In this document: one piece after another, positions 18,107-26,639 of the stretch | Position numbering within the stretch: position 1 is the stretch's first letter | Layout of the letters: every line of letters begins with the position of its first letter | DNA from: Enterobacter asburiae | Lineage (GTDB): Bacteria > Pseudomonadota > Gammaproteobacteria > Enterobacterales > Enterobacteriaceae | Length of the DNA: 64,000 nt | Reading direction: 5' to 3' | Assembly: GCF_024599655.1 (NCBI RefSeq) | Contig: NZ_CP102247.1 | Location: 3,596,001 to 3,660,000 of the forward strand | The notes under the pieces: generated by a model | The model's input: the letters and a program-made list of their open reading frames with translations, nothing else | Databases searched by the model: none | Told to the model about the DNA's origin: nothing | Translations under genes and position numbers: made by a program

Positions 18107-19060
18107 GTGGAGTATAATAATTTACCAGCCAAACGACTGAATGAACCTGGTGGCGAAGACAAGCCGCAAATTTTTCGGACTTTACGTAATATTGATCTCA
18201 ATTTACTGACTATTTTTGAGGCAGTATATGTCCATAAGGGTATCGTTAACGCTGCGAAAATTCTTAATCTCACGCCATCAGCAATAAGCCAGTCAATCCA
18301 AAAGCTACGCGCTATATTTCCTGACCCGTTATTTATCCGCAAGGGCCAGGGGGTAACGCCGACGGCTTACGCCACGCATCTCCACGAGTACATCAGCCAG
18401 GGGCTGGAGTCGATTCTGGGCGCGCTGGATTTAACCGGGAGCTATGATAAGCAGAGAACCATCACCATCGGCTGCTCTCCTTCTGTGGGTGTGCTGGTGA
18501 TGCCGGCAATCTTCCAGGCCGTGAAAGAACATGCTCCGCAGCTCCTGCTTCGCAACGTGCCGCTCAATGAACCTGACATTCAGCTTGCGCAGTTCCAGAC
18601 GGACCTGATTATTGAAAGCGGCAGCTTCAGTGCCAGAGCGCTGGGGCAGAACGTGCTCTATGCAGATAACCTGGTGCTGGTTTGCCGGCAGCAGCATCCG
18701 GTTCTCAGCGAACCGCTGACCATCGAAAACCTGCGCAACTACGACCACTCGTCTTTCATGACCGAAGGGCAGTCTAACCATGCGCTTCGTCAGCGTATTG
18801 ATGAAATTTTCCCGGAACGTCAGATCAGCTTCAGCAGTTACAATATGTTCACCACGGCATCCCTGATCGGCAGCAGCGACATGCTGTGCGTTATGCCATC
18901 ACGCCTGTATGGCCTGCTACGAAAATGCTGGCCGCTGGAGAGCATTCCGCTCAGTCAGCTTAATGCGGAATCTATCGAGATTTCACTGCATTACAACAAG
19001 CTGAGTTTGCGCGATCCGGTCCTGGAAAACGTCATCCGCATCATCCGTCAGGCCTTCTGA
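18107..19060 (+). CDS. ybeF: LysR-family regulator YbeF
   Basis: This 317-residue LysR-type regulator has an N-terminal winged helix-turn-helix (residues about 30-90, TPSAISQSIQKLR) and a C-terminal ligand-binding domain. It is orthologous to E. coli YbeF, whose role is unknown, and its N-terminal half closely resembles the ybdO product at 32.1 kb. It starts with GTG, 7 bases after GGAG. The 291 bases upstream are AT-rich with no clear gene. Confidence 0.92.
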   Translation: MEYNNLPAKRLNEPGGEDKPQIFRTLRNIDLNLLTIFEAVYVHKGIVNAAKILNLTPSAISQSIQKLRAIFPDPLFIRKGQGVTPTAYATHLHEYISQGLESILGALDLTGSYDKQRTITIGCSPSVGVLVMPAIFQAVKEHAPQLLLRNVPLNEPDIQLAQFQTDLIIESGSFSARALGQNVLYADNLVLVCRQQHPVLSEPLTIENLRNYDHSSFMTEGQSNHALRQRIDEIFPERQISFSSYNMFTTASLIGSSDMLCVMPSRLYGLLRKCWPLESIPLSQLNAESIEISLHYNKLSLRDPVLENVIRIIRQAF

Positions 19061-19267
19061 CAGGTTTAGCCAGCACAAGCCCCTGCAACTGGCAGGGCAA
19101 AAGGCACAAAACAACAACTATTTTACAAATTGGCGATCTGGCAGGCTGCTTTAACGACCGTTTCAATGATATACTGCCTGTCGTTCGTTCAAAAATAGTT
19201 GATAAATACAACATTCCCTTGAATTGAAACGCTTTCCTTCGATATTCGCAACTGGAACACGCACGCT

Positions 19268-20233
19268 ATGAGTAAACCCATTGTGATGGAACGCGGTGTT
19301 AAATACCGCGATGCCGATAAAATGGCCCTTATCCCGGTTAAAAACGTGGCTACAGAGCGCGAGGCGCTGTTAAGAAAACCGGAATGGATGAAAATCAAAC
19401 TTCCGGCCGACTCTTCGCGTATCCAGGGGATCAAAGCGGCGATGCGCAAGAATGGCCTTCACTCCGTATGTGAAGAAGCCTCTTGTCCGAACCTTGCTGA
19501 ATGTTTCAATCACGGTACCGCGACGTTTATGATTCTGGGTGCTATCTGCACCCGCCGCTGCCCGTTCTGCGATGTTGCTCATGGCCGTCCAGTCGCACCT
19601 GATGCTAACGAACCCCAGAAGCTGGCGCAGACCATCGCCGACATGGCGCTGCGTTATGTGGTGATCACCTCCGTTGACCGTGACGACCTGCGTGACGGTG
19701 GTGCTCAGCACTTCGCCGACTGTATTACAGCTATTCGCGAGAAGAGCCCTAACATCAAAATCGAGACGCTGGTGCCTGACTTCCGTGGCCGTATGGACCG
19801 CGCGCTAGATATCCTGACCGCAACGCCGCCAGATGTGTTTAACCACAACCTGGAGAACGTGCCGCGTCTCTACCGTCAGGTCCGCCCGGGCGCAGACTAC
19901 AACTGGTCTCTGAAACTGCTGGAGCGTTTCAAAGAAGCGCATCCGCATATTCCGACCAAGTCTGGTTTGATGGTGGGTCTGGGTGAAACCAATGAGGAAA
20001 TCATTGAGGTGATGCGCGATCTTCGCCGCCACGGTGTAACCATGTTGACCCTGGGACAGTATCTGCAGCCAAGCCGTCACCACCTGCCGGTACAGCGCTA
20101 CGTGAGCCCGGACGAGTTCGATGAAATGAAAGCCGAAGCGATGGCGATGGGCTTCACCCACGCTGCCTGCGGCCCATTCGTTCGCTCCTCCTACCATGCC
20201 GATATGCAGGCAAAAGGCGAAGAAGTTAAATAA
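19268..20233 (+). CDS. lipA: Lipoyl synthase LipA
   Basis: LipA inserts two sulfur atoms into protein-bound octanoyl groups using radical SAM chemistry. The 321 residues hold both iron-sulfur sites: the auxiliary cluster motif CEEASCPNLAEC and the radical-SAM CxxxCxxC in CTRRCPFC. The C-terminus has the conserved RSSYHAD segment whose serine ligates the auxiliary cluster. A bidirectional terminator follows. Confidence 0.98.
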   Translation: MSKPIVMERGVKYRDADKMALIPVKNVATEREALLRKPEWMKIKLPADSSRIQGIKAAMRKNGLHSVCEEASCPNLAECFNHGTATFMILGAICTRRCPFCDVAHGRPVAPDANEPQKLAQTIADMALRYVVITSVDRDDLRDGGAQHFADCITAIREKSPNIKIETLVPDFRGRMDRALDILTATPPDVFNHNLENVPRLYRQVRPGADYNWSLKLLERFKEAHPHIPTKSGLMVGLGETNEEIIEVMRDLRRHGVTMLTLGQYLQPSRHHLPVQRYVSPDEFDEMKAEAMAMGFTHAACGPFVRSSYHADMQAKGEEVK

Positions 20234-20260
20234 TGCTGTAATATTCTTTTACAGTAATAC

Positions 20261-20291
20261 AAAAAAACCGGCCTCATGAGCCGGTTTTTTT
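20261..20291. terminator. Bidirectional terminator between lipA and tatE
   Basis: AAAAAAACCGGC and GCCGGTTTTTTT surround a CTCATGA loop, giving a T-run in both directions between the convergent lipA and tatE. Confidence 0.9.
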
Positions 20292-20313
20292 CGCAAGCCC
20301 TCAGGCGTTGCTG

Positions 20314-20517
20314 TCACTCTTTGTGAGAAAGCTTGTCTGCCGGGACGTCATCCTCGGCGCTTTTCTTCGCCGCTGCATCATCGTCGTTCATCGCTTTCTT
20401 AAAGCCTTTGATGGCAGCCCCCAGGTCACCACCCAGCGTGCGTAACTTCTTGGTACCAAACAGCAGGACGACCAGTGCGGCAACCACCAGCAGTTTGGTA
20501 ATACTAATCTCACCCAT
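20314..20517 (-). CDS. tatE: Twin-arginine translocase subunit TatE
   Basis: TatE is the minor TatA paralogue of the Tat export machinery. The 67 residues have one N-terminal membrane helix (about 4-21), the FGxxKL hinge (FGTKKLRTLGGDLG) and a charged tail ending KLSHKE. It matches E. coli TatE in length and sequence. Confidence 0.96.
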   Translation of the reverse strand: MGEISITKLLVVAALVVLLFGTKKLRTLGGDLGAAIKGFKKAMNDDDAAAKKSAEDDVPADKLSHKE

Positions 20518-20642
20518 AGATACCTTCTTTACTTAAAACAGGCTGCATTCAGCGCCAAAACCTGACTGTATTAACGGTCATTTAGCGCGTGCACACAATA
20601 GCAATCTGTAACAAGGTGAATCAAGCGTTGTTGAAAAAAACA

Positions 20643-21431
20643 TCACAATAATTGCGGTGGCGCAAACCGACGATTGCGAAGAACGGGTAATTGCTGACGC
20701 GCAAGTGAAATTCTCTCTAAGTTTATCTCCGCCACCAGCAAATGCGGGGCTTCAGCGGCGGCAGCGATCGTCACCCCCAGCGGATCAACCACCCTGCTTT
20801 GCCCGATGTTTTTCGTGCCACATTCCCCTGCGGCAACGACATAGCAGGTTGTATCCAGCGCCCGCGCCGCAAGCAGCGTTGCCCAGTGGTGCTCTTTTAA
20901 CGGCCCTCTGACCCACGCGGCGGGCAGTACCAGTGCGTCCGCCCCCTGCAGCGCCAGATGGAGCGCCAGCTCGGGGAAACGCAGGTCATAGCACGTCATC
21001 AGCCCAATCTTAAATCCGTCAATCTCCAGCAGCGGGGGGATACCTTCTCCGGGGTCAACGCGACGCGACTCCTGAATGCTGAACGCATCATAGAGATGAA
21101 GCTTGGCGTAACGTGCGACAATGGCCCCGCCACGAATAGCCACAAGCGTATTCACCGCGCGACCCGGCGTTGAGGGAACATGGATCGTTAAGATCGTCGT
21201 CATCGTATTGCCCGCGCTCTGGGCGAGCAACTGCTGTAAAAATTCGCCGTCCAGCGGCTGTGCGGACTTCACGGATAAATCCGGGTCATTATCATCCCGG
21301 GCCAGCAGCGCCTCGGGGAGAACCAGCAGCGACGCCCCTTTCTGCCGGGCCTGCTTCATCAGGTCGACGCACGTGAGCGCATTTTCACGCCAGTCAGGCG
21401 TGACCACAAATTGCCCTACCGCAACATACAT
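20643..21431 (-). CDS. ybeM: Deaminated-glutathione amidase-type nitrilase YbeM
   Basis: This 262-residue carbon-nitrogen hydrolase belongs to the Nit1/Nit2 branch. The E. coli and yeast relatives hydrolyse deaminated glutathione, a metabolite-repair reaction. The catalytic Glu, Lys and Cys are visible in LPEALLARDD, YAKLHLYDAF and MTCYDLRFPE. The gene is intact here, whereas in E. coli K-12 it is described as disrupted. The start at 21431 follows AGGGGA; the ORF is open 51 bases further. Confidence 0.92.
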   Translation of the reverse strand: MYVAVGQFVVTPDWRENALTCVDLMKQARQKGASLLVLPEALLARDDNDPDLSVKSAQPLDGEFLQQLLAQSAGNTMTTILTIHVPSTPGRAVNTLVAIRGGAIVARYAKLHLYDAFSIQESRRVDPGEGIPPLLEIDGFKIGLMTCYDLRFPELALHLALQGADALVLPAAWVRGPLKEHHWATLLAARALDTTCYVVAAGECGTKNIGQSRVVDPLGVTIAAAAEAPHLLVAEINLERISLARQQLPVLRNRRFAPPQLL

Positions 21432-21498
21432 ATTTGTCCCCTCATCATAAACGGCGTTAAACTCGCTTCTCTTACACATCAAATAGCAGGTATTTAGC

Positions 21499-21882
21499 GT
21501 GTTACAACTACTTTTAGCCGTTTTTATTGGTGGGGGAACGGGTAGCGTTGCGCGATGGTTTCTGAGTATGCGGTTTAACCCCCTGCATCAGGCGATTCCC
21601 ATGGGGACGCTTGCCGCTAACCTGATTGGTGCCTTTATCATCGGCATGGGGCTGGCCTGGTTTAACCGAATGACGCACATCGACCCGATGTGGAAGGTAT
21701 TGATTACCACCGGATTCTGCGGCGGTTTGACAACCTTCTCAACCTTTTCTGCGGAAACGGTTTTTCTCTTTCAGGAAGGCCGTATCGGCTGGGCGCTGAT
21801 GAATATGGCGATTAACATGCTCGGCTCCTTTGCGATGACGGGGATCGCATTCTGGCTATTTTCTTCCGCAAGCGCGCATTAA
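21499..21882 (+). CDS. crcB: Fluoride exporter CrcB (Fluc)
   Basis: This 127-residue membrane protein forms a dual-topology fluoride channel. Four hydrophobic helices are visible, with the family motifs GGGTGSVARW near the start and GFCGGLTTFSTFS near residues 73-85. The start is GTG. The 67 bases between the divergent ybeM and crcB starts are too short for a full fluoride riboswitch, and I see none. Confidence 0.95.
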   Translation: MLQLLLAVFIGGGTGSVARWFLSMRFNPLHQAIPMGTLAANLIGAFIIGMGLAWFNRMTHIDPMWKVLITTGFCGGLTTFSTFSAETVFLFQEGRIGWALMNMAINMLGSFAMTGIAFWLFSSASAH

Positions 21883-21953
21883 CAGCCGAACCGTTAATGT
21901 TGGCTTAATTTTTCTCTGTCACTCTGGATGTTGTACAGAACGAGGGTGACAGA

Positions 21954-22040
21954 ATGAAACAGAGTCTGATGAGCGCAGGAATGGTGTTGTTGAGCGTGCT
22001 GATCGTAGCCAGCTTTCTGAAAATGTATCTGCTTGGCTGA
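21954..22040 (+). CDS. Putative 28-residue single-pass membrane protein
   Basis: An ATG preceded at good spacing by GAGGGT opens a 28-codon frame. The product has a short basic start (MKQS), one continuous hydrophobic stretch (MVLLSVLIVASFL), then KMYLLG. It lies 71 bases after crcB and directly before a bidirectional terminator, so it has all the parts of a real gene. I do not recognise a homologue. The architecture resembles the small stress-induced membrane proteins of enterobacteria. Function unknown. Confidence 0.55.
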   Translation: MKQSLMSAGMVLLSVLIVASFLKMYLLG

Positions 22041-22049
22041 TTCAAAACG

Positions 22050-22077
22050 AAAAAAACCCGCTCAGTGAGCGGGTTTT
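22050..22077. terminator. Bidirectional terminator between the 28-residue ORF and cspE
   Basis: AAAACCCGCT and AGCGGGTTTT pair around CAGTG, giving A/T runs on both sides. It serves the plus-strand small ORF and the minus-strand cspE. Confidence 0.9.
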
Positions 22078-22101
22078 GAAATTCTTGCTGACGCGTCTGA
22101 A

Positions 22102-22311
22102 TTACAGAGCGATTACGTTAGCAGCAGAAGGGCCTTTGGCACCGTTAGTGATTTCGAACTCTACGCGCTGACCTTCAGCCAGAGTTTTGAAACCATTAGA
22201 CTGGATTGCAGAGAAGTGTACGAACACGTCTTTGCTGCCATCTTCAGGAGTAATGAAACCGAATCCTTTGGACTCATTAAACCACTTAACGTTACCTTTA
22301 ATCTTAGACAT
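22102..22311 (-). CDS. cspE: Cold-shock-family RNA chaperone CspE
   Basis: This 69-residue CspA-family protein melts RNA structure and acts as a transcription antiterminator. The RNP1 (KGFGFI) and RNP2 (VFVHF) motifs are intact, and the sequence is almost identical to E. coli CspE. The start at 22311 gives the family length; the ORF is open 30 bases upstream. The leader upstream is rich in A and T, as usual for csp genes. Confidence 0.97.
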   Translation of the reverse strand: MSKIKGNVKWFNESKGFGFITPEDGSKDVFVHFSAIQSNGFKTLAEGQRVEFEITNGAKGPSAANVIAL

Positions 22312-22501
22312 CAAAATTACCTTTACATTAAAAAACGACACAAATGCTGTGTCGGTTATCAGTACATCAATTGTGGGACCTTTTGTCCAGCGGATCTTTG
22401 ATAAAAAGTGACTAAAGTCGCGTTAATTTTCACTGACAGATTTTTATCGCTTATGAATCAACGCCTGCGCGTTTTTTCACCACCACTTCACATTTTGTCA
22501 G

Positions 22502-23077
22502 TTAAAACTGAAAACGCATCCAGGCGAAGTAAACGTTTCCGTTGTTGTAAGTCCCCGGGATGTAGGTCATCTGGAACGTTGCGGGGCCATAGCCAATCGA
22601 GGCCAGCGGCAACAGCACCGGGATCGGGATGTAGTTCCAGTTATCACGTGCAGTGACCCCGGCGGTATAGCCCAAACCGACGTGGAAGTTCTCGTCCGCT
22701 AGCGGACGCCAGGTTTTCTCCCAACCATATCCCCCAATCGGCTCCCATTTATTAAACGAGTCTTTGAAGGCCATCAGATAGATGCCATGCCAGTTGCCTT
22801 TTTCATCCCAGCGAGACTGGCCAAAACCCGCGCCCCACGGACGCTCGTTGTATTTATCGGTTTTCTCTTTGTCATAAGCAAAACGCGCATGCCACGTTAT
22901 TGCCGGAACATAGAGATCGTAATGTTCAGGTGCCGTCCATGTCTGGGAAACATTATCTGTAAAGGTTGAGAACCAGCCTTTATCCGCCGCGTTGCCTTCT
23001 GCCTGTGCAACAGAAGAAAACGTTAACTGCCCAAAAATAAACAACAAAATAGAGAAAAAAGTATTACGTACGATCAC
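22502..23077 (-). CDS. pagP: Lipid A palmitoyltransferase PagP
   Basis: PagP transfers palmitate from phospholipids to lipid A in the outer membrane, in E. coli under PhoPQ control. The mature part forms an 8-strand barrel: WHARFAYDKEKTD holds the catalytic-region His, and the chain ends WMRFQF. With the GTG start at 23077 the protein has 191 residues and a signal peptide ending VAQA. An ATG at 23119 would add 14 residues. Neither start has a strong ribosome site, so the start is uncertain. Confidence 0.9.
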   Translation of the reverse strand: MIVRNTFFSILLFIFGQLTFSSVAQAEGNAADKGWFSTFTDNVSQTWTAPEHYDLYVPAITWHARFAYDKEKTDKYNERPWGAGFGQSRWDEKGNWHGIYLMAFKDSFNKWEPIGGYGWEKTWRPLADENFHVGLGYTAGVTARDNWNYIPIPVLLPLASIGYGPATFQMTYIPGTYNNGNVYFAWMRFQF

Positions 23078-23511
23078 AATGCAATTACCATTCTTAGTAT
23101 TCGAGGCAAAGTTTACCATAAAATAGTTGAATCAAGGCTTAACAGCATCGGCGTTATTCCTAATTATTCGGCCTCTTTCCGGGAATATTCTTAAAGAAAG
23201 CCAGAGATAGGTGCAAATAAACCCACAAGGGGTGTGACTTTTCACATTAAGCTTTGTTAATCAGCAACATGCAAAACCATACAAAACATTAACAATTTGT
23301 TATCATTAATGGGACATGTTGCGCTATTTCTGAGGGTCAAGGGCCGCATGACATAAATGTATGGGCCATGGCAAAACACAGTTGTTCGGTTCTCTAGTCG
23401 TCTGTTTATTGATTTTAATCAGCAAGAACAGGCCAATTATTCGGCACATTTTCATCCTTCTTTTTTTATTGATTTTTTGTGCTCCATTGCAGCAGAGATA
23501 CAGGGGAAATC
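23078..23511. other. Divergent pagP/dcuC intergenic region
   Basis: This 434-base stretch has no convincing ORF. It holds the promoters of pagP and dcuC and an FNR-like palindrome at 23409-23422. I did not find a convincing PhoP direct repeat for pagP. Confidence 0.7.
23409..23422 (+). promoter_or_regulatory. FNR-like site upstream of dcuC
   Basis: TTGAT-TTTA-ATCAG matches the FNR consensus TTGAT-N4-ATCAA at 9 of 10 positions. Its centre lies about 96 bases before the dcuC start, so a class II promoter start near 23457 would suit. E. coli dcuC is FNR-activated. Confidence 0.6.
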
Positions 23512-24879
23512 ATGCTTACGTTATTCGAGCTCCTTATTGGCGTCGTCGTCATTGTCGGCGTCGCGCGCTACATCATTAAAGGCTACTCGGCCACGGGCGT
23601 ATTATTTGTTGGCGGTTTAACGCTGCTGATTATCAGCGCAATAATGGGGCACCAGGTGTTACCAGCCAGCGCGACCAGCACCGGTTACACCGCTACAGAT
23701 ATTGTTGAATACATTAAAATATTGCTCATGAGCCGCGGCGGCGATCTGGGCATGATGATCATGATGCTGTGTGGTTTTGCAGCCTATATGACCCACATCG
23801 GCGCCAACGACATGGTCGTTAAGCTTGCCTCCAAACCCCTGCAGTACATCAACTCGCCGTATCTGCTGATGGTCGCCGCCTATTTCCTTGCCTGCCTGAT
23901 GTCGCTGGCCGTTTCGTCGGCTACCGGACTTGGCGTACTGCTCATGGCGACGCTGTTCCCGGTCATGGTGAACGTCGGTATCAGCCGCGGTGCGGCCGCG
24001 GCAATTTGCGCGTCCCCGGCGGCCATTATTCTCTCCCCAACCTCCGGCGACGTTGTGCTGGCGGCAAAGGCGGCGGAGATGTCACTCATTGACTTCGCCT
24101 TTAAAACCACGTTACCGATCTCGATTGTTGCCATCGTGGGCATGGGTATCGCGCATTTCTTCTGGCAGCGCTATCTCGATAAGAAAGAAAACATCAGCCA
24201 TGAAATGATGGACGTGAGTGAAATCACCACCACCGCTCCCGCGTTCTATGCCATTCTGCCGTTCACCCCGATTATCGGAGTGCTGATTTTTGACGGCAAA
24301 TGGGGTCCACAGCTGCACATCATCACCATTCTGGTCATCTGTATGCTGCTGGCCGCCGTGCTGGAGTTTGTACGCGGTTTTAACACACAAAAAGTCTTCT
24401 CAGGTCTGGAAGTGGCATATCGCGGTATGGCGGATGCCTTCGCTGGCGTGGTGATGCTGCTGGTTGCGGCAGGCGTTTTTGCCCAGGGTCTGAGCACGAT
24501 CGGCTTTATCCAGAGCCTGATTTCTATCGCCACCTCGTTCGGCTCGGCCAGTATTATCCTGATGCTGGTTCTGGTGGTGCTCACCATGCTGGCGGCCATG
24601 ACCACCGGTTCAGGTAATGCGCCTTTCTACGCCTTCGTTGAGATGATCCCGAAACTGGCCCACTCATCCGGTATTAACCCGGCCTATCTCTCCATTCCCA
24701 TGCTGCAGGCGTCAAACCTGGGCCGTACCATTTCTCCGGTGTCGGGCGTGGTCGTTGCCGTTGCCGGGATGGCGAAAATCTCGCCATTCGAAGTTGTCAA
24801 ACGCACCTCAGTACCCGTTATGGTTGGCCTGATTATCGTGATTATCGCCACGGAAGTGCTGGTACCCGGCGCGGCCTAA
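23512..24879 (+). CDS. dcuC: Anaerobic C4-dicarboxylate transporter DcuC
   Basis: DcuC exports succinate during fermentation and can exchange fumarate. The 455-residue protein has about twelve hydrophobic helices and conserved loops (SSATGLGVLLMATLFP and TTGSGNAPFYAF). The start at 23512 follows CAGGGGAAATC and matches E. coli. In E. coli the citrate-fermentation cluster separates dcuC from rna; here rna follows directly after a terminator. Confidence 0.96.
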   Translation: MLTLFELLIGVVVIVGVARYIIKGYSATGVLFVGGLTLLIISAIMGHQVLPASATSTGYTATDIVEYIKILLMSRGGDLGMMIMMLCGFAAYMTHIGANDMVVKLASKPLQYINSPYLLMVAAYFLACLMSLAVSSATGLGVLLMATLFPVMVNVGISRGAAAAICASPAAIILSPTSGDVVLAAKAAEMSLIDFAFKTTLPISIVAIVGMGIAHFFWQRYLDKKENISHEMMDVSEITTTAPAFYAILPFTPIIGVLIFDGKWGPQLHIITILVICMLLAAVLEFVRGFNTQKVFSGLEVAYRGMADAFAGVVMLLVAAGVFAQGLSTIGFIQSLISIATSFGSASIILMLVLVVLTMLAAMTTGSGNAPFYAFVEMIPKLAHSSGINPAYLSIPMLQASNLGRTISPVSGVVVAVAGMAKISPFEVVKRTSVPVMVGLIIVIIATEVLVPGAA

Positions 24880-24897
24880 GCTAAATTAGGGATATCC

Positions 24898-24921
24898 AAA
24901 AAGCGCCTGCGGGCGCTTTTT
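24898..24921 (+). terminator. Intrinsic terminator after dcuC
   Basis: AAAAAGCGCC and GGCGCTTTTT pair around TGCG. Confidence 0.9.
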
Positions 24922-24973
24922 GTGCTTTAATAACTTCCAGAAATTAATCGTGCTCATTCGATCAGGAAATCAT

Positions 24974-25783
24974 ATGTTCAGGAAGGATATCGTCATCCCG
25001 TCTGGCGCAATGGCGCTTGCTCTCTGTCTCTTCTCCGCACAGGCGGAACCGCTGAAGGCAACACAGTATGGCGATTTCGATCGCTATGTGCTGGCTCTCT
25101 CCTGGCAAACCGGGTTTTGCCAGAGCATGGTCGAGCGCAACCGTAATGAACCTGACGAATGTCGCCTGCAAAAAGAGCGCGAGAATAAAGCCGATTTTCT
25201 GACCGTTCACGGGCTATGGCCCGGCCTGCCGAAATCAATTGCCGCGCGCGGCGTGGATGAACGTCGATGGATGCGTTTCGGCTGTGCCACACGTCCGATT
25301 CCGAACATGCCGGAAGTGAAGGCCAGCCGCAAATGCGATGCCGCCGAAACCGGGCTGTCGCTTTCCGCTGCCGCAAAGCTCAACGACGTGATGCCGGGCG
25401 CGGGCGGGAATTCCTGCCTAGAACGCTACGAATATGCCAAACATGGCGTCTGCTTTGGTTTCGACCCCGATGCCTATTTCGGCACGATGGTGCGGATGAA
25501 CCAGGAAGTTAAAAGCAGCGCGGTCGGTAAATTCCTCGCCGATAACTACGGAAAACCCGTCAATCGCAGCGACTTTGACAGTGCCGTTGCCAAAAGCTGG
25601 GGCAAGGAGAACATCAAAGCGATCAAGCTGACCTGCAACGGCAACCCGGCGTATCTCACCGAGATGCAGATTTCCCTGAAGGCAGACGCCATTAATAGCC
25701 CGCTTTCAGCGGCGTCATTTGCACCGCAGCCACATCCGGGTAACTGCGGAAAACAGTTCGTGATTGATAAAGCCGGTTACTGA
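24974..25783 (+). CDS. rna: Periplasmic ribonuclease I
   Basis: RNase I is a T2-family, non-specific endoribonuclease secreted to the periplasm. The 269 residues start with a signal peptide ending AQA (about residue 24). Both catalytic signatures are present: CAS I as FLTVHGLWPGLP and CAS II as YEYAKHGVCFG. Several paired cysteines suit disulfide bonds. The start at 24974 follows AGGAAAT. Its last 7 bases overlap the convergent gene at 25777. Confidence 0.96.
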   Translation: MFRKDIVIPSGAMALALCLFSAQAEPLKATQYGDFDRYVLALSWQTGFCQSMVERNRNEPDECRLQKERENKADFLTVHGLWPGLPKSIAARGVDERRWMRFGCATRPIPNMPEVKASRKCDAAETGLSLSAAAKLNDVMPGAGGNSCLERYEYAKHGVCFGFDPDAYFGTMVRMNQEVKSSAVGKFLADNYGKPVNRSDFDSAVAKSWGKENIKAIKLTCNGNPAYLTEMQISLKADAINSPLSAASFAPQPHPGNCGKQFVIDKAGY

Positions 25784-26394
25784 TCTACCGTCGGGCGCAC
25801 CATATCAAACCGGTTTTCGTCACTGATGCCATAGTACGCCGTCGGCCCACCCGCACGCAGGATGGGCTGCGCTTTGGCCGTCTGGTATATCCCCTCTTCC
25901 AGCAGCGTTTCGGCAATATGGATACCGACCACCTCACCCAATACCAGCCAGGTATCGACCGGCGTGCCGTCGGCACCGGTAAGCTGAATGCACTGCGACA
26001 GGCGGCACTCAAAGTTCACCGGGCTTTCTGCGACGCGGGGCGCGTTAACCAGCCGGCTGGCCGCTGGCGTTAGCCCGGCGAAGCTAAATTCATCCCGATC
26101 GTGGGGAAGCATCGCTGAGGTTTGGTTCATCGCCTGCGCGAGATCGCGCGTCGCCAGGTTCCAGACAAACTCTTTTGTCTCGGTAATATTCCGCACGCTG
26201 TCCTTCCAGCCGTTGCTGGAAAAACCGATGATCGGCGGACGATAGTTAAAGCAGTTAAAGAAGCTATAAGGCGCGAGGTTCAGCTGACCGGCACTATCGC
26301 ATGAGGAGATCCATCCGATCGGACGTGGACCAATAATGGCGTTCAGCGGATCGTGCGGCAGACCGTGACCCTGAGACGGTTGGTAGAAATACAT
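25777..26394 (-). CDS. Flavin-reductase-like FMN-binding split-barrel protein
   Basis: This 205-residue protein belongs to the flavin reductase-like (DIM6/NTAB) split-barrel family. Visible family segments are the N-terminal PRPIGWISS, the LAPYSFFNCFNYRPP segment that contacts flavin, and KEFVWNLAT. Members reduce flavins or use bound FMN in small oxidoreductases; the substrate cannot be told. E. coli K-12 has no equivalent between rna and rnk. It is convergent with rna and divergent from rnk. Confidence 0.82.
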   Translation of the reverse strand: MYFYQPSQGHGLPHDPLNAIIGPRPIGWISSCDSAGQLNLAPYSFFNCFNYRPPIIGFSSNGWKDSVRNITETKEFVWNLATRDLAQAMNQTSAMLPHDRDEFSFAGLTPAASRLVNAPRVAESPVNFECRLSQCIQLTGADGTPVDTWLVLGEVVGIHIAETLLEEGIYQTAKAQPILRAGGPTAYYGISDENRFDMVRPTVDQ

Positions 26395-26561
26395 AATTCT
26401 CTCTCGTTGGTGGGCAACGCCCGGGTTCAGGACGTTCAGCGTAACGCAATCCGCCGGGAATGCAGACTGAATAAATTTCAGTGAAAATTCATATGGACCA
26501 TGAATGTGACCTTCATCACTTCAAACTTGCGCGCTCAGCCAGTATCATCGGGAGAGTTAAA

Positions 26562-26592
26562 CCCTCGCTGCCAGACGGCGAGGGTTTTCTTT
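26562..26592 (+). promoter_or_regulatory. Attenuator-like hairpin in the rnk leader
   Basis: CCCTCGC (26562-26568) and GCGAGGG (26578-26584) form a stem followed by TTTTCTTTT, about 50 bases before the rnk start and with no gene upstream on this strand. It looks like an intrinsic terminator inside the rnk leader. A conserved leader motif before rnk has been described in enterobacteria. Confidence 0.65.
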
Positions 26593-26639
26593 TGGATCGG
26601 TTTCTGCGTGACACGCAGCATTAACGACATGGAGTAAAA

